Source: Hevea brasiliensis
Lineage: Eukaryota; Streptophyta; Magnoliopsida; Malpighiales; Euphorbiaceae
NCBI RefSeq assembly: GCF_030052815.1
Contig: NC_079510.1
Coordinates: 25,232,823 to 25,296,822 of the forward strand
Length of the DNA stretch: 64,000 nt
Direction of reading: 5' to 3'
The notes under the pieces were generated by a model. It was not told where the DNA came from. It worked only from the letters and a program-made list of their open reading frames with translations, and did not search any database. How positions within the stretch are numbered: the first letter of the stretch is position 1; every line of letters starts with the position of its first letter. Below, piece by piece: positions 23,884-36,306 of this stretch. The position numbers and the translations under genes were made by a program.

Positions 23884-26800
23884 CAGTCTCTAAACAGCTG
23901 TGGGTGCTGTCTCCTCATGTCCTCCTCTCGTTCCCAAGTAGCTTCTTAGCCCGAATGATGGTTCCACAGCACTTTTACTAACGGTATCTGCTTGTTTCGC
24001 AGCTATTTCACCTCATAAGCTATAATCTCTATGGGTTCTTCCTCGTATGTGAGGTCTGGATTCACTTCAATTTCTTCTATTCATAGTATATGAGATGGGT
24101 CTGATCGATACCTCCCCAACATAGACACATGGAAGACATTATGTATTTTCTCTAACTCTGGAGGTAGTGCCAAACGATATGCCAAAGGACCCACTCTTTC
24201 CAGCACCTCATATGGCCTAATCAAATGAGGACTCAGTTTTCCCTTTCTACTGAATCTCATAATTTTCTTCCAAGGGGAAACCTTGAGGAATACTTTCTCA
24301 GCCACTGCATACTCAATATCCCTTCTCTTCAGATCAATATAAGACTTATGACGGTCTAATGCAGTCTTAAGTCGATCTCTGATCACCCTGATCTTTTCCT
24401 CAATTTGCTGAACAATTTCAGGCCCAATCATATTCCTTTCACCTACATCATCCCAACAGAGGGGAGTTTTGCACTTTTTGCCATACAAAGCTTCATATAG
24501 AGGCATTCCAATGCTTGATTGGTAGCTGTTGTTGTAAGCAAACTCAATCAAAGGCAAGTGTGTGTCCCAACTGCCCTTAAATTCAATCACACAAGCCCGT
24601 AGCATGTCCTCCAAGATCTGAATTACCCTCTCAAACTGGCCATCTGTCTGTGGGTTGAATGCCATACTAAAGTTCAATCTAGTTCCTAGGGCTCTTTGAA
24701 GACTACCCCAGAATCTAGAAGTGAACCTAGGATCTCAATCTGACACGATTGATACTGGCACTCCATGCAGTCTCACTATCTCATCAATGCATAACTTGGC
24801 CAATCTTTCTAAACTGTAGTCCATCTGTACTGGCATAAAATGAGCAGACTTGGTTAGTCTGTCAACTATGACCCATACTGCATCATGACTCTTCTGTGTC
24901 CTTGGAAGTCCCATCACAAAATCCATTGTTATTCGTTACCATTTCCATTCCGGTACTGGTAGTGGATGTAATAACCCAACGGGTACTTGATGCTCTGCCT
25001 TTACTTACTGACAAGTTAGGCATTTGGAAATAAATTCTGCCATATCTCTTTTCATACCCATCCACCAGTAATGCTCCTTTAGCCCTCTATACATTTTTGT
25101 ATCACTAGGGTGCATAGCAAAAGGAGACTCATGTGCTTCCTTCAAAATGATCTGTCTTAAATCAACATCATTAGGAACACACATTCTGCCCTGGTGTAAC
25201 AATAGACTATCATCTCTCACTGACAATTTTGGTTTCTTGCCCTGTCCGACTTCTTTTAACAGCTTCTGATACTTCTGATCATTCTGAGCAGCCATTCTAA
25301 TATGATCAATCAACACTGGCTGTACATGCCATGCAACTGCTGTCTACCCCTCATCATTAATCTCTAAGCTAGCATGTAATGATCTCAACTCATGTACCAT
25401 AGACAAAGGAGTAACCCGTAGACTTGCCATAGTCTTGCGACTTAAGTCGTCAGCCACAACATTAGCTTTCCCTGGCTGATAGTCTATCAGACAATCATAG
25501 TCTTTTATCAATTCTAACCATTTTCTCTATCTCAAATTCAACTCTTTCTGGGTGCCCAAATGCTTCAAACCCTTATGATCTGTGTAGATGTAGCACTTCT
25601 CCCCATACAAATTGTGTCTCCAGATCTTAAGAGCAAACACAATAGCTGCTAGCTCCAAGTCATGTGTTGGATAATTCCTCTCATGCAGTTTCAGCTGGCG
25701 TGATGCATAGGCAATGACATTTCGATCTTGCATTAATACACAGCCTAACCCATTATGAGAAGCATCACTATAAACTGTATATTCTTTACCCGTTGTAGGT
25801 AAAGTCAAGACTGGAGCCTCAGTCAAACACCTCTTCAATTCATCAAAACTCTACTGGCATTTATCTGTCCACTGAAATTTCACATCTTTCCTAAGAAGCT
25901 TGGTCAATGGAGATGCCAACATAGAGAACCCTTTCACAAAACAGCAGTAGTATCTAGCTAACCCCAGAAAACTGCGAATCTCAGTGATATTCCTAGGTGG
26001 TCTCCAATTAAGGACAGCTTCTATCTTGCTAGGATCTACCTTAATACCTTCTATTGATACTATGTGCCCCAAAAATGATATCTCCTTCAGCCAAAATTCA
26101 CACTTTGACAATTTGGTGTATAGCTGTTTCTCCCTCAAAGTTTGCAATACAATCCGCAGATGTCTATCATGCTCTTCTGCACTCCTCGAATAAACCAATA
26201 TATCATCTATAAACACAACTACAAACTGATCGACGTATGGTCTGAAGATAGTGTTCATCAGATCTATAAAAGCAGCCGGAGCATTAGTTAACCCGAATGG
26301 CATAACCAAGAACTCATAATGTCCATAGCGGGTTCTAAAGGCAGTTTTAGGAATGCTCTGCTCTTGTACTTTCAGCTGATACTAACCTGATCTCAGGTCA
26401 ATTTTGGAGAATACAGCTTCACCCCTCAATTGATCAAACAAATCATCAATGCGGGGCAATGGGTATCTATTCTTTATTGTCACCTTATTCAACTGCCGAT
26501 AGTCAATGTATAACTAGAGAGTGCCATCCTTCTTCTTTACAAATAACATTGGCGCTCCCCAAGATGACACACTAGGGCGGAGAAACCCTTGTCAAGCAGC
26601 TCTTGAAACTGCACTTTCATTTCTTTTAGTTCTGCTGGTGCCATTCTATATGGTGTTATGGAGATTGGGTCCACACCAGGAATAACATCAATCTCAAACT
26701 GCACCTCTCTTTCTGGAGGTAATCCTGGCAATTCATCAGGAAACACATCTAGAAAGTCACATACTGTAGGGATGTCCCTCAGTGCTGGACTCCCCACTTG

Positions 26801-27320
26801 GGTGTCTATCACATGTGCCAAGTACGCCTCACACCCCTTCCTAATCATTTTTCTGGCCAGTGCAGCTGAAATGATATTTGACGGCAATAACTGCCTCTCC
26901 TCATGTATTACTACATCACCTTACTAAAGGAGACCAAAAGTGACTGTCTTCAGTCTACAGTCAATAATTGCATGATGCCTAGCTAACCAATCCATGCCCA
27001 AGATAATATCATAATCTCTGAAGGGCATTTCAATCAAATCTGACAGAAAAATATGTCCTTGCATCACCAAAGGGCAGTCTCTATAGATTCTGTTGACCCT
27101 AACCTCCTGACCTAATGGACCAGTTACTAGCACATCATAGTCCATTTGTACACATTGGATAGCAGTAGAACACATCACACTAGCACTGACATATGAATGT
27201 GTGGAGCCAGGATCAAACAACACATATGCATCTTGATCAAGGATAGAGAAAATACCAGCTACTACATCTAATGTTTCAGCCTCCTCTCTCTGTTTCAAGG
27301 TATAGACTCTAGCTGGTGTA
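23884..27320 (-). pseudogene. pol: G2 pol (PR-RT-RH-IN-chromodomain-like), disrupted
   Basis: Protease: FDPGSTHSYV (about 27215). Then ILGMDWLARH (about 26980). Reverse transcriptase: a two-base loss near 26583 shifts the frame, after which [10 protein letters not shown] and intact FIDDILVYS remain. RNase [29 protein letters not shown]. Integrase: zinc finger with H...H and CLTC (25005-25130), core MDFVMG (24926), SIVSD and NPQTDGQFERVIQ with the catalytic Glu. The C-terminal domain runs to HVSMLGRYRSDPSH, followed by a chromodomain-like tail (IPLVKVLW...EATWEREEDM). The natural stop is TGA at 23884. Premature stops mostly replace Gln (TAG/TAA), for example between 25838 and 25851. No integrase intron is present, unlike G1. 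Confidence 0.92.
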
Positions 27321-28528
27321 CCACTTGGTTCTGGCTAGTTAATAGTACTCTGACTTCCATGATTGCTGCTAGGACCCCTACCTCTGCCTCTACCTCAACC
27401 AGCTGGCTGTGACCCTCTAGGTGCAGAAACTTGGGTTGATCCCTCAGATATAGCAGAAGGTTAAGATCGGCATGGACTAGTACAATCCTTAGCAAAATGT
27501 CCACTCCCTCCACAGTTGAAACATGCACTAGTGGCCTTAAAACACACCCCACTGTGTGTTCTACCACAAGTCTCACACTGCTGGACTGATAAAGCTCCTC
27601 GAGATACCTGCTGGGTCTGCTGACCAGACTGGGGTGGTCTTTGGCCAGAGTATCTGCCTCTGTCAGATTTGTGAGAGCTGGATACCCCAAACTGTTTCCT
27701 CTTCCCAGAACCACTCTTAGTAGCCTGGCTCATAGCCTTTTTAGTCTTCTCTTTCTCTTGTGTACCCTTCTTCACCGCCCCTTCTGATTCTATCCTTTTC
27801 AGTTCCAGGGCTTGTGAAATTAGCTCAGAAAAATTCTGGTGTCTGAATTCCACAACTTGCATTCTTAAGCTAGGCCTCAACCCAGCCTCAAACCTCTTAC
27901 ATCTATCTCTGGGGGTGGAGACTAAGCTTCCAGCATAGTGACTTAGCCTTAAAAAGTCCCGCTCATACTCTGCTATTATTCTGTCCCCTTGCTTCAAGCT
28001 CATGAATTCTTGCAACTTCATATCCACATAAGTATCAGGGACCCACTTCTGCCTAAATTCCCTCAGAAAGTCTGTCCATGTCAGCACAGGTGGCTCAACC
28101 AGGCTGTGGGGGATGGTCTTCCACCATTCATATGCATCCCCTTGCAATAGAGAAACAGAGTACTCGAACTTCAACTCTTCTACACACTGCAGCTTTCAGA
28201 AAACCCGTTCCATTCTCTCTAACCACTGTTCTGCCTCCAGTGGATCCACAGTGCCCTTAAACTTGGTGGCCCCAAATTTCATTAATTTTTCATATTGCCA
28301 AGCCAAGGGCTGTGGTTGTGCTGCAGGTGCTTGCATCTGAGCTTGGGGTGGCACATTTCCCGCCATTTGTTAGAAAAACGCAGCCATCTGCTGTGCAAAC
28401 TAAGTAGGAAATTACGATGCTAGAGTAGGAGCTAGAGTGGCTAACCCACTCACGTTCTGGAGTGCTGGGGCTTCCCCTTGGACCTCAGCCTCAACAGATT
28501 GCTCCATGGAATGATCTCCCTCTTCCAT
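27321..28528 (-). pseudogene. gag: G2 gag, disrupted
   Basis: Start ATG 28528 gives MEEGDHSMEQ, aligned with the E3 start. A second ATG at 28533 is out of frame. The N-terminal Q/P-rich region carries three stops at Gln positions. The capsid core (27461-28174) is open: FEYSVSLLQGDAYEWW and RFEAGLRPSLR. A K/E-rich linker precedes the zinc knuckle CFNCGGSGHFAKDC, which is intact. Stops after the knuckle fall at Gln or Arg codons. It would assemble particles and bind RNA. It is fused in frame to pol, as is usual for this group. Confidence 0.9.
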
Positions 28529-28697
28529 TCCATTTCTCAAAAATTTCTACTTCCTGAGATCAAACACAACGAGGTTGACCTCTGTTAGTGCATATTCATG
28601 ATGTAAATATGTCATATGTATCAATTAAAGACACTTGAGCAGTTGTACTTATCAAAGAAATAATCATATACATAGTCAAAATTCATTGCAAAGCCAT

Positions 28698-28709
28698 GCT
28701 CTGATACCA
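28698..28709 (-). other. G2 primer-binding site (initiator tRNA-Met)
   Basis: The minus strand reads TGGTATCAGAGC, 8 bases inside the 5' LTR end. Confidence 0.95.
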
Positions 28710-28717
28710 CTAAAATA

Positions 28718-31464
28718 TGTCACACCTTACCCCTCTGTAAGGCATAACATGATCCCGTAGAATACCTAATGAACTACCGAACTTCACCTACCGATAACTC
28801 ATTAAGTACCCTACAAGGGATTTTAAAACCATTTTCTTACTTTTTGGAAGTGGTGAGCATTTTGGTAGGAATTAAAAATATTTAATTGAAGTTTCAAAAC
28901 TAGTAAAAATTTTTGTCCATTTTTATTTTTACGTAATTTTTGAAAAAATTTCGACAGAGTGTCGTCTATATTTTGAGAAAACGGTTCTTTAAAAACCTGT
29001 AAAAATACTTCTAATAATTGTTTTCACAACTCCCAACACCAAAACAACTCAAGTCAACACAATTCAATATAAGTCCACAATTCAACCAAAGTTTGTCATC
29101 TCAAATACTTCATAAATTCATTCACATTGCATATGGTACTTAAGTTACAAATACAGATATTAATTTACAAAAAGAAAATCCAAAATAACAATATTACAAT
29201 TTACTGTACAACTACTCAACTTTACATTAATACATATGACATTACAATATTTGCATCAAATAACTACAAGGATATAAGCAAATACCCGTACAAAAAGATC
29301 AATGAAGTCCTTGTCAATTCAACAGCTCACCCTGCTGCTTTTTCCTTGCCCTTATCTGCGACAGCAAAATAAGCTATCGCTGAGTATAAAAATACTCAGT
29401 TGTGCATAATAAAAATTTAAAATGCAGTACATATAACATTCGTTGATAAATCACAATTTAAATATTTCATAATCACATTTCATAAATTATCAAAACTCAT
29501 TATAGCACAATTTTGGTCAAACAATTTAATAACCATAGTGTTGCCAATTCATACACAACTTAAGCCATGACACAAAATTTCTAATCAATGCCGCGTTGTA
29601 CACTACGACAAAGCGATCTACAACCCTACTAATCGAAATAAATGAGGGAGGTGGCTAGCTAGCTAATGAGTACTCATCCGATCTACAATCTCAACTAGTA
29701 AACCAGAGAGGGAGGAAAATAATCGATCTCAACCCCATAAATGGAGGAGGAATAATAAGGCACTGTTATGCTAAGTGTGAATCAGAAATCAATTTCAAAC
29801 ATTTTATTCAAATAATTCATGAGAAATCCGATAAATTTCCAAAGTCATAGTTTTATTCACAAAGTGGCAATACAATTCATGATTAATACCAAATTTTCAT
29901 AAATCATACCCAATCAAATCGGTAATAAGAAAATGATGAAATAAGATTTATTGTGCACAAACCTGACATGAGTCGCCTCTAGGCCTAGGCTCAGTCCCTT
30001 AGACCTTCTGGGTCTTTTTCATCTGAAACATTAAATTTATAGTGTCTCAGTATCTTTGCCTCACAATAATTCCAATAATTAATTCATATATGTTCAATTC
30101 TAGCCCCAATATGCTTAAACTTACATTCTTGAAAATTTTCTTGTTGAGGTTACTATTCATGGTACTATTCAAGTCAAAATATTGACTTTCTTATGCTTAA
30201 TAGGTATGGGAAATCCAATTATACCCACATACCACATTTTGGTTACCTAACTTATTGGTTTTGGTCATTTTCTCCAATCTTAAATCTTTTAGGCACAAAT
30301 TTCAAATTTTCAGTTTTGGTGTCCTATTTTGCACTGTTCCATTGGTCATGTTGCTATTAGAATTTGGCTAAGTTTTCTTCATAGAAGTTGTTCCTTATTG
30401 TCTTAACTTTATTTTCTTTTTTGAATCACTCCATTTGGAGTTTTGTAGCTCATGTTATAGCCATTTGAATATGGCTGGCCGAATTTCCCTTTGGTCCCCC
30501 AACAATTGTTTTGTTTTGATTGTAAATTAATTTCTAGGTTACTTAAACTAAGAACACATGTATTAAACTAAAATTTCAATTAAAAGAACTAACCTCACTT
30601 TGATGTTCAATCTTCAATTTTCCTCTTCTTTTCTTCTTTTTTTCTTGATCAATCTTCTTCTCAAGCGAGGTTAACAAGGTTTAACTAAGGAGGTTACACT
30701 TCAATGGCTGAATTTGTGGTTTCTTCAAGCTCAAAATGAGCTTTAATGGAGGTGAAGTGAGGGAGAGAGGGAAGAGAGAGGTGGACGACTTGGGTGAGGG
30801 AAGAAGAAGATAAATTTTTTTTTTAAATTATTTTGTCTTTTAACTTAGTAATTATCCCACAATTCTAATTTTGTAAATATTAGGTTTATTGCATCATGCA
30901 AGATGTAATAAACTTTATCAACTTTTTCTTTTTCTTTTTTTTTTCATTTATTTTTCTTTAGTTCTTTAATTTAATTCTTGATCCTGAAATTTTCTTTTCT
31001 CCGATTTTATTTGATAGTTAGGTCAGGAGTCAGCTCTAGGGGTCAATTAACCAAATTGCCCCTATCCGGTTCGATCCGGTTTGCAAATAATTCAATATTT
31101 CTTTCGGATCCCTGACCTAATTATTTGACCTGCTTAACCATTCTTTTTTGTGATTTTCTCTTTTCCACTGTGTTCGCAATAGTCCTAAGGACCGCGGCGT
31201 CACATTTTATGGTTCGAAATTTGAGTTTAAATTGACCTCGCAGTCCTTCCCGAGAAGGTCACCCATTGCTGTGACTCTTGGCTTATTTAACTTCTTGTGT
31301 TCTGTTTTTCTTTTTTATACTTAACTAATTGGCAATTACTAATTATTTGTATTCAGGGCTTATCTAGTTGTCTTAGATGTGGTTCTAATCCCCTTAATTA
31401 TCCGGACAGACACCTGTCGTCGGAACAGTGAAATATACCAGGCTATACAAATAGGGGTGTTACA
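28718..31464 (-). repeat. G2 5' LTR
   Basis: A 2747-bp LTR, the partner of 21031-23836. It carries a degraded 5S-like block at 31247-31293. The hairpin series spans about 29270-29399, with GCGACAGC/GCTATCGC at 29358-29380 and CTGAG/CTCAG at 29380-29399. Confidence 0.95.
31247..31293 (-). promoter_or_regulatory. 5S rRNA-like A/C-box block (G2 5' LTR)
   Basis: The minus strand carries AAGTTAAAT, then CAATGGGTGACC, 5 bases and GGGAAG. It has decayed slightly relative to the 3' LTR copy at 23621. Confidence 0.45.
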
Positions 31465-33542
31465 CATATAGCCTATAGAACAATCATACCAGACATATAT
31501 TATCAGTTCATGATTTTCTCTATAGGTAGTACTGCTATCTATAGTCCCTAATTAGTATACTAATCGATCCAAACTAAATAAATAAGTATAAGTATACTAT
31601 CGGCAATTACACATTATTACATGTTTATTTGAATGTTCATATCACTTTATAGTGGGAAAATAGGTCCCACATACCTCTGTCATGTGGTTTAGTATTTAAT
31701 GACTTGTTAGGGTTAAACTCCCTACCATAAGATAATTTATTTCATGGACCTTCCTTTAGTTTCAGTTTTCGTGTCTTACCTTTACCTATCCATATAATCA
31801 GTTTGTAGCCACTGTTTGGCCACACTTCCTTCATGGAAGTTGTTCCTTTATGTCTTATCTTTATTTTCCCTTTTGAATCATGTCAATTTGATTTTTAGAA
31901 CTCAAGTTATGGTTGGATAACCATAACTGACTCATTTCTAGATTCTGGTTCCTTAACTAGGCAGCTTTTGGACTTAGAGATTACCTAATTAATGGAATGT
32001 GTTGCAGTCACTTTTAGGCATGGCGATCTTCATAAAAAATGTTGTCCTATGTCTTATGATCATTGAGAAATTTGTATCACAATTTTTCAAGTTTTTTTGA
32101 ATTATTTATGGCTAATTAACTGACCTGGGCTCATGTACCCTGTGCCAACAGGGGTTCAGTTCAGGACAGTAATTACAAGTCACTTTTTAAGGTTCTTAAA
32201 TTCATAATTTGAGGAAGGTTGCCAGAACAAAGTTGTAGCCCTATTTCTCAGGTTTCTGGAATTTTTCTAGTTGGAGTTATGACTAAAATACTATTCTGGG
32301 GTCAAGTGAAGTTTGGTCAGATTCCGGGTTTTACTGCAGTGACTTGTTCTAACTATTTGACCTAGTTCTCTTGATTTCTGGGTTTTGGTCAAAATACCAA
32401 TTTTTTAGGTCTGTGTCTTGTGGACATTTTTCCACTAGTTTCATTACATTTGAGTTCTTGTAGACCAAGTTATGGCTATTTTGCCAAAACTGGTCGGGTG
32501 AGTTTATGTCCAGCAGTTTCTGGGCAACCTAATTCTGGGCAGTTTTGTGACCCAAATTGGACCAGCAATTTGGTTTAGTTTTTGGTATTTCTGGGTTCAG
32601 TGGTCTTCATGAAAATTGTAGCCCTATATTTAAGCTTTCCAATGGTATCAAATTTAGGTCATTTGGACCAGTATAGAGGGAGTTATGACCAAATGAATAT
32701 ACACTGTTCATTTTGTCATTTTCTAGGTTTTGTGCAGGGTCATCCGGATTTGGGCAGTGTTTAAGTCAAGTTTTTGTCAAAATTTGGGCATGGTGTCTAC
32801 ATGAAAAATGAGCTATTTTGAGTCTAATTTTACCTCTAATTGGCCTCATATCAATTGAAGTCACATTTTCAGTTATGGTTCAACAAACACACTGGACTCA
32901 TTAAGTCCCAACCTGCAGAAAAATGACACTCCCAAAATTCAATCTCCTCCATCTTCCTTACTTCAATTTGCATACATAACACTTCAATTTGGCAACAAAT
33001 AATCTCAACCAAGTCAATCTCAACAATTACACAACAATCCTCAAATCATGTACACAAACCATAGTTTCAAAGTTTCAATCACATATATGTCTATGCAAAT
33101 CAATTCCAACATACAATACCTTGTTAATTCACTTCCCTAACTAAAGTAAAACTATCAAAATCATCAATTTCATGTTTTATCTAGGGCAGCCAAAATTCAA
33201 GGGATTCTTTTCTTAAGATTTTCTTTTTAATTTCATGAAATTTATACTTGGCTAAACATGCTTTTCTTGTTTAATGAAGAGAAAGAGATGGATTAGTGCA
33301 CTAACCTTACTTGAGCTTCCCAAACTTCAACTTTCTTGCTTCTTACTACTATCAATAGCTTCCTTATGGAGTGGGCTAAATTTTTAATGAAGAGGATTAT
33401 GGGTTTTGGTGAGTGGATGAAGTGAGATTCAAGCTTAAAGCTTGAAAAAAAAATGGAGGAAGAGGGCAACATTGGTGGACGGCACAAGAGAGAGAGAAAA
33501 GAAGGGGAAGATGACTTTGGGTTAGTGAGTTTTGTCCTCTTA

Positions 33543-33595
<53 letters not shown>

Positions 33596-34005
33596 GTGTA
33601 TTTAAATTTTTAAATTTCCATAATTCTTTTTATTTTCTTTTCCTTTCTTCTTTCTTTTCTTTTTCTTCCTAATTCAATTCATAATATTAATTTGTGTTAA
33701 TTATTTTATTCTCTAAATTCTTAAATTTGACATTTAGGTCAAAATTCACCTCTGGGGGTAAAATGACCAAAATGCCCTTTATGGTGCATATCGAGTTATT
33801 TTTATTATTTTATACCAATTAATAAATTCTCTAAATTTTTATTTTATTTTCTCTAAATTTTTCCTATATTTTATTAACATTTATTCCATCAATTTATGCC
33901 TCCTCACTATAGTTTAAGTGTAGTTCTAGACATTCTGACTGTCCGAACAGACATTAGTCGTCGGAACAGTATAATGTACGGACCACCTACGGTGAGGGCG
34001 TTACA
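31465..34005 (-). repeat. G1 3' LTR, inner segment
   Basis: It continues the LTR broken by G2; the first five bases CATAT are the duplicated target. It matches about 56034-58587 of the other G1 LTR. It ends GGGCGTTACA at 34005, beside the purine tract. It holds a (TA)22 run where E3 has its TATA box. No gene is present. Confidence 0.92.
33547..33590. repeat. (TA)22 microsatellite in G1 3' LTR
   Basis: A pure TA run. The partner LTR has (TA)30 at 58131-58190, so the array has changed length since insertion. Confidence 0.95.
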
Positions 34006-35323
34006 ATTCTTCCCCTCTAAATAGAAATTTCGTCCTCGAAATTTACCTGATGTGAAGAGCTGAGGGAACTGCTACCTCATCGTCTCCTCGCTCTTCCATG
34101 TTACTTCTTCTGTGTTGTGGTGTCTCCACAAGACTTTCACTAGTGGAATCCTCTTATTTCTAAGTTCTTTCACTTCCCGTGCTAAGATTCTGACTGGTTC
34201 TTCTTCATATGTTAAATCAGGTTGCACAATTATCTCCTCTGCTGAAATGACATGTGAGGGATCTGATCTGTATCTCCTGAGCATTGACACATGGAACACA
34301 TTGTGAATCTTGTCCAGCTCAGGTGGTAAAGCTAGCCTGTAGGCTACTGGACCCACACGCTCAATGACATCGTATGGACCAATAAACCTAGGGCTCAACT
34401 TACCCTATTTACCAAATCTCATCACTTTCTTCCAAGGTGATACCTTGAGAAACACCTTATCACCAACCTCATACTTTATATCCTTTCTCCTCAGGTCGGC
34501 ATATGACTTTTGTCTATCTGAGGTGACTTTCAAATTGTCTCTGATGAGTTTCGCTTTTTTCTTAGTCTGTCTCACTAAGTTTGGGCCCACTACTTTCTTA
34601 ACATTTATTCCATCAATTTATGCCTCCTCACTATAGTTTAAGTGTAGTTCTAGACATTCTGATTGTCCGAACAGACATTAGTCGTCGGAACAGTATAATG
34701 TACGGACCACCTACGGTGAGGGCGTTACAATTCTTCCCCTCTAAATAGAAATTTCGTCCTCGAAATTTACCTGATGTGAAGAGCTGAGGGAACTGCTACC
34801 TCATCGTCTCCTCGCTCTTCCATGTTACTTCTTCTGTGTTGTGGTGTCTCCACAAGACTTTCACTAGTGGAATCCTCTTATTTCTGAGTTCTTTCACTTC
34901 CCGTGTTAAGATTCTGACTGGTTCTTCTTCATATGTTAAATCAGGTTGCACAATTATCTCCTCTGCTGAAATGACATGTGAGGGATCTGATCTGTATCTC
35001 CTGAGCATTGACACATGGAACACATTGTGAATCTTGTCCAGCTCAGGTGGTAAAGCTAGCCTGTAGGCTACTGGACCCACACGCTCAATGACATCGTATG
35101 GACCAATAAACCTAGGGTTCAACTTACCCTATTTACCAAATCTCATCACTTTCTTCCAAGGTGATACCTTGAGAAACACCTTATCACCAACCTCATACTT
35201 TATATCCTTTCTCCTCAGGTCGGCATATGACTTTTGTCTATCTGAGGTGACTTTCAAATTGTCTCTGATGAGTTTCGCTTTTTTCTTAGTCTGTCTCACT
35301 AAGTTTGGGCCCACTACTTTCTC
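33876..35323 (-). repeat. 724-bp tandem duplication across G1 LTR/pol border
   Basis: Unit 1 (about 33876-34599) and unit 2 (about 34600-35323) each contain the first 130 bp of the 3' LTR, the purine tract, the chromodomain-like tail and the integrase C-terminus. I found only about four differences by eye (near 34664, 34887, 34911 and 35116 in unit 2). The join reads CTACTTTCTTAACATTT. The other G1 LTR has TTTTCTTAACATTT at the matching place, so TTTCT-type microhomology is a likely cause. Confidence 0.93.
34006..34018 (-). other. G1 polypurine tract
   Basis: The minus strand reads AGAGGGGAAGAAT directly before the 3' LTR. A second copy made by the tandem duplication lies at 34730-34742. Confidence 0.8.
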
Positions 35324-35676
35324 TTCACCCATTTCTATCCAGCATAAGGGAGTCCTGCATCTCCTCCCATACAATGCTTCATATGGAGCCATTTTTATGT
35401 TGGCTAAATAGCTGTTGTTGTAAGCAAACTCTACCAACGGAAGATACTTCTCCCAACTTCCTTCAAAATCAATGATGCAGCTCCTTAACATATCCTCCAA
35501 TACCTATCATATCATATCATTCATGTTATTAGTGTCAGGTCATTGTTATCATTCCTTTAACAATTACAGTAATTTATTAAGTTCTAAGGGTTACCTGAAT
35601 CACCCTTTCTGACTATCCATCCACCAGTGGATGAAAAGCCATACTGAAGTGTAGTTGAGTACCTAAAGACTCCTGT
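34019..35676 (-). pseudogene. pol: G1 pol, 3' part (integrase C-terminus and chromodomain-like tail)
   Basis: It starts inside the integrase core (LHFSMAFHP at the E3 break), has a small deletion around DGQS, then SERVIQ. A 91-nt intron-like insertion (35504-35594) follows, then VLEDMLRSCIIDFEGSW. The rest is the integrase C-terminal domain (GDKVFLKVSPWKKVMRFGK, a stop, then FIGPYDVIERVGP, HNVFHVSMLRRYRSDPSH). The tail IPLVKVLWRHHNTEEVTW is chromodomain-like. The 724-bp duplication repeats the last 290 or so codons. Stops occur at Gln positions (for example in TMR*QF). Confidence 0.88.
35504..35594 (-). other. Intron-like 91-nt insertion in G1 integrase
   Basis: On the minus strand, coding ATTCAG is followed by GTAACC..., ending ATGATAG, then GTATTGGAG. 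Removing it restores RVIQ-VLEDM in frame, exactly as in G2 and E3, which are continuous here. It is AT-rich, contains an in-frame TAA and has a branch-like CTAAT about 25 bases before the AG. No flanking duplication is seen. Splicing is inferred, not shown. Confidence 0.55.
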
Positions 35677-35851
35677 TGTAACACCCCTATATTCGGTAGT
35701 GTGTTCTACTGTTCTGGTAACCGGCATCTGTCCGGACAGTTAAAATGCCTAGAATTATACTTAAATGTTAGTGAAGAGAAATAAGATAATGAAATACAAT
35801 ATAAAAAATACAAGAAAAAAAAAGGAAAAATAAGAGCAATGAAATATGATT

Positions 35852-35899
35852 AAGTTAAACGAGCCAAAAACCCTAGCAATAAGTGACCGCACCGAGAAG
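35852..35899 (+). promoter_or_regulatory. 5S rRNA-like A/C-box block (E3 5' LTR)
   Basis: AAGTTAAACGAGC, 13 bases, then AATAAGTGACC, 5 bases and GAGAAG. The C-box part has G-to-A changes relative to the 3' LTR copy at 44268. Confidence 0.45.
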
Positions 35900-36298
35900 T
35901 TGCGACGAGGACCGTTGACTAGCCCGCGGGGAACCCTGAGAAATATTTTTAAGACTTAAACAAACATCTGTTGTGGTATAATTGACTTAGAAAATATCAA
36001 AGAAAATTTAATTAGTGAGTACAAAGAAAAATAAAAAATCGAGAAACCGACAAAAATCGGTGTTACCGAAAAATCAGAAATAGAAACTGAATATGGGCAT
36101 TTTGCTCAATTGACACCAAGAGTTGGCTTTTGACCTAAATGTTCATTAAAAATAAATAGTATTAAAATTTGGGGACCCAATGAAAAAAGAAAATTAAATG
36201 TGTAATGAAAATTAGGGAAAATGTGGGGAATTAATTGGAATTATGAAACTTTGGATTATTAAAATGTTAAAATGAGTTAGTGGGGCACTAAGGGAGAA

Positions 36299-36306
36299 TA
36301 TATAAA
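36299..36306 (+). promoter_or_regulatory. TATA box in E3 5' LTR
   Basis: TATATAAA is followed by CATATGTGGACAAG and a pyrimidine-rich stretch. It is preserved in the 3' LTR at 44721-44728 and is probably the pol II core promoter of the element. Confidence 0.55.

Larger units (their letters stand above)
21031..31464 (-). mobile_element. Complete gypsy element G2 (Tekay/Del-like)
   Basis: Structure right to left: 5' LTR 28718-31464, primer site, gag-pol, purine tract, 3' LTR 21031-23836. The target duplication CATAT is exact (21026-21030 and 31465-31469). An uninterrupted copy of the target site exists in the other G1 LTR near 56020-56040, which confirms the boundary. About 7 differences in 215 aligned LTR bases indicate a fairly recent insertion. 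Gag and pol lie in a single long frame with one frameshift and many stops, so it is not autonomous now. Confidence 0.95.
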
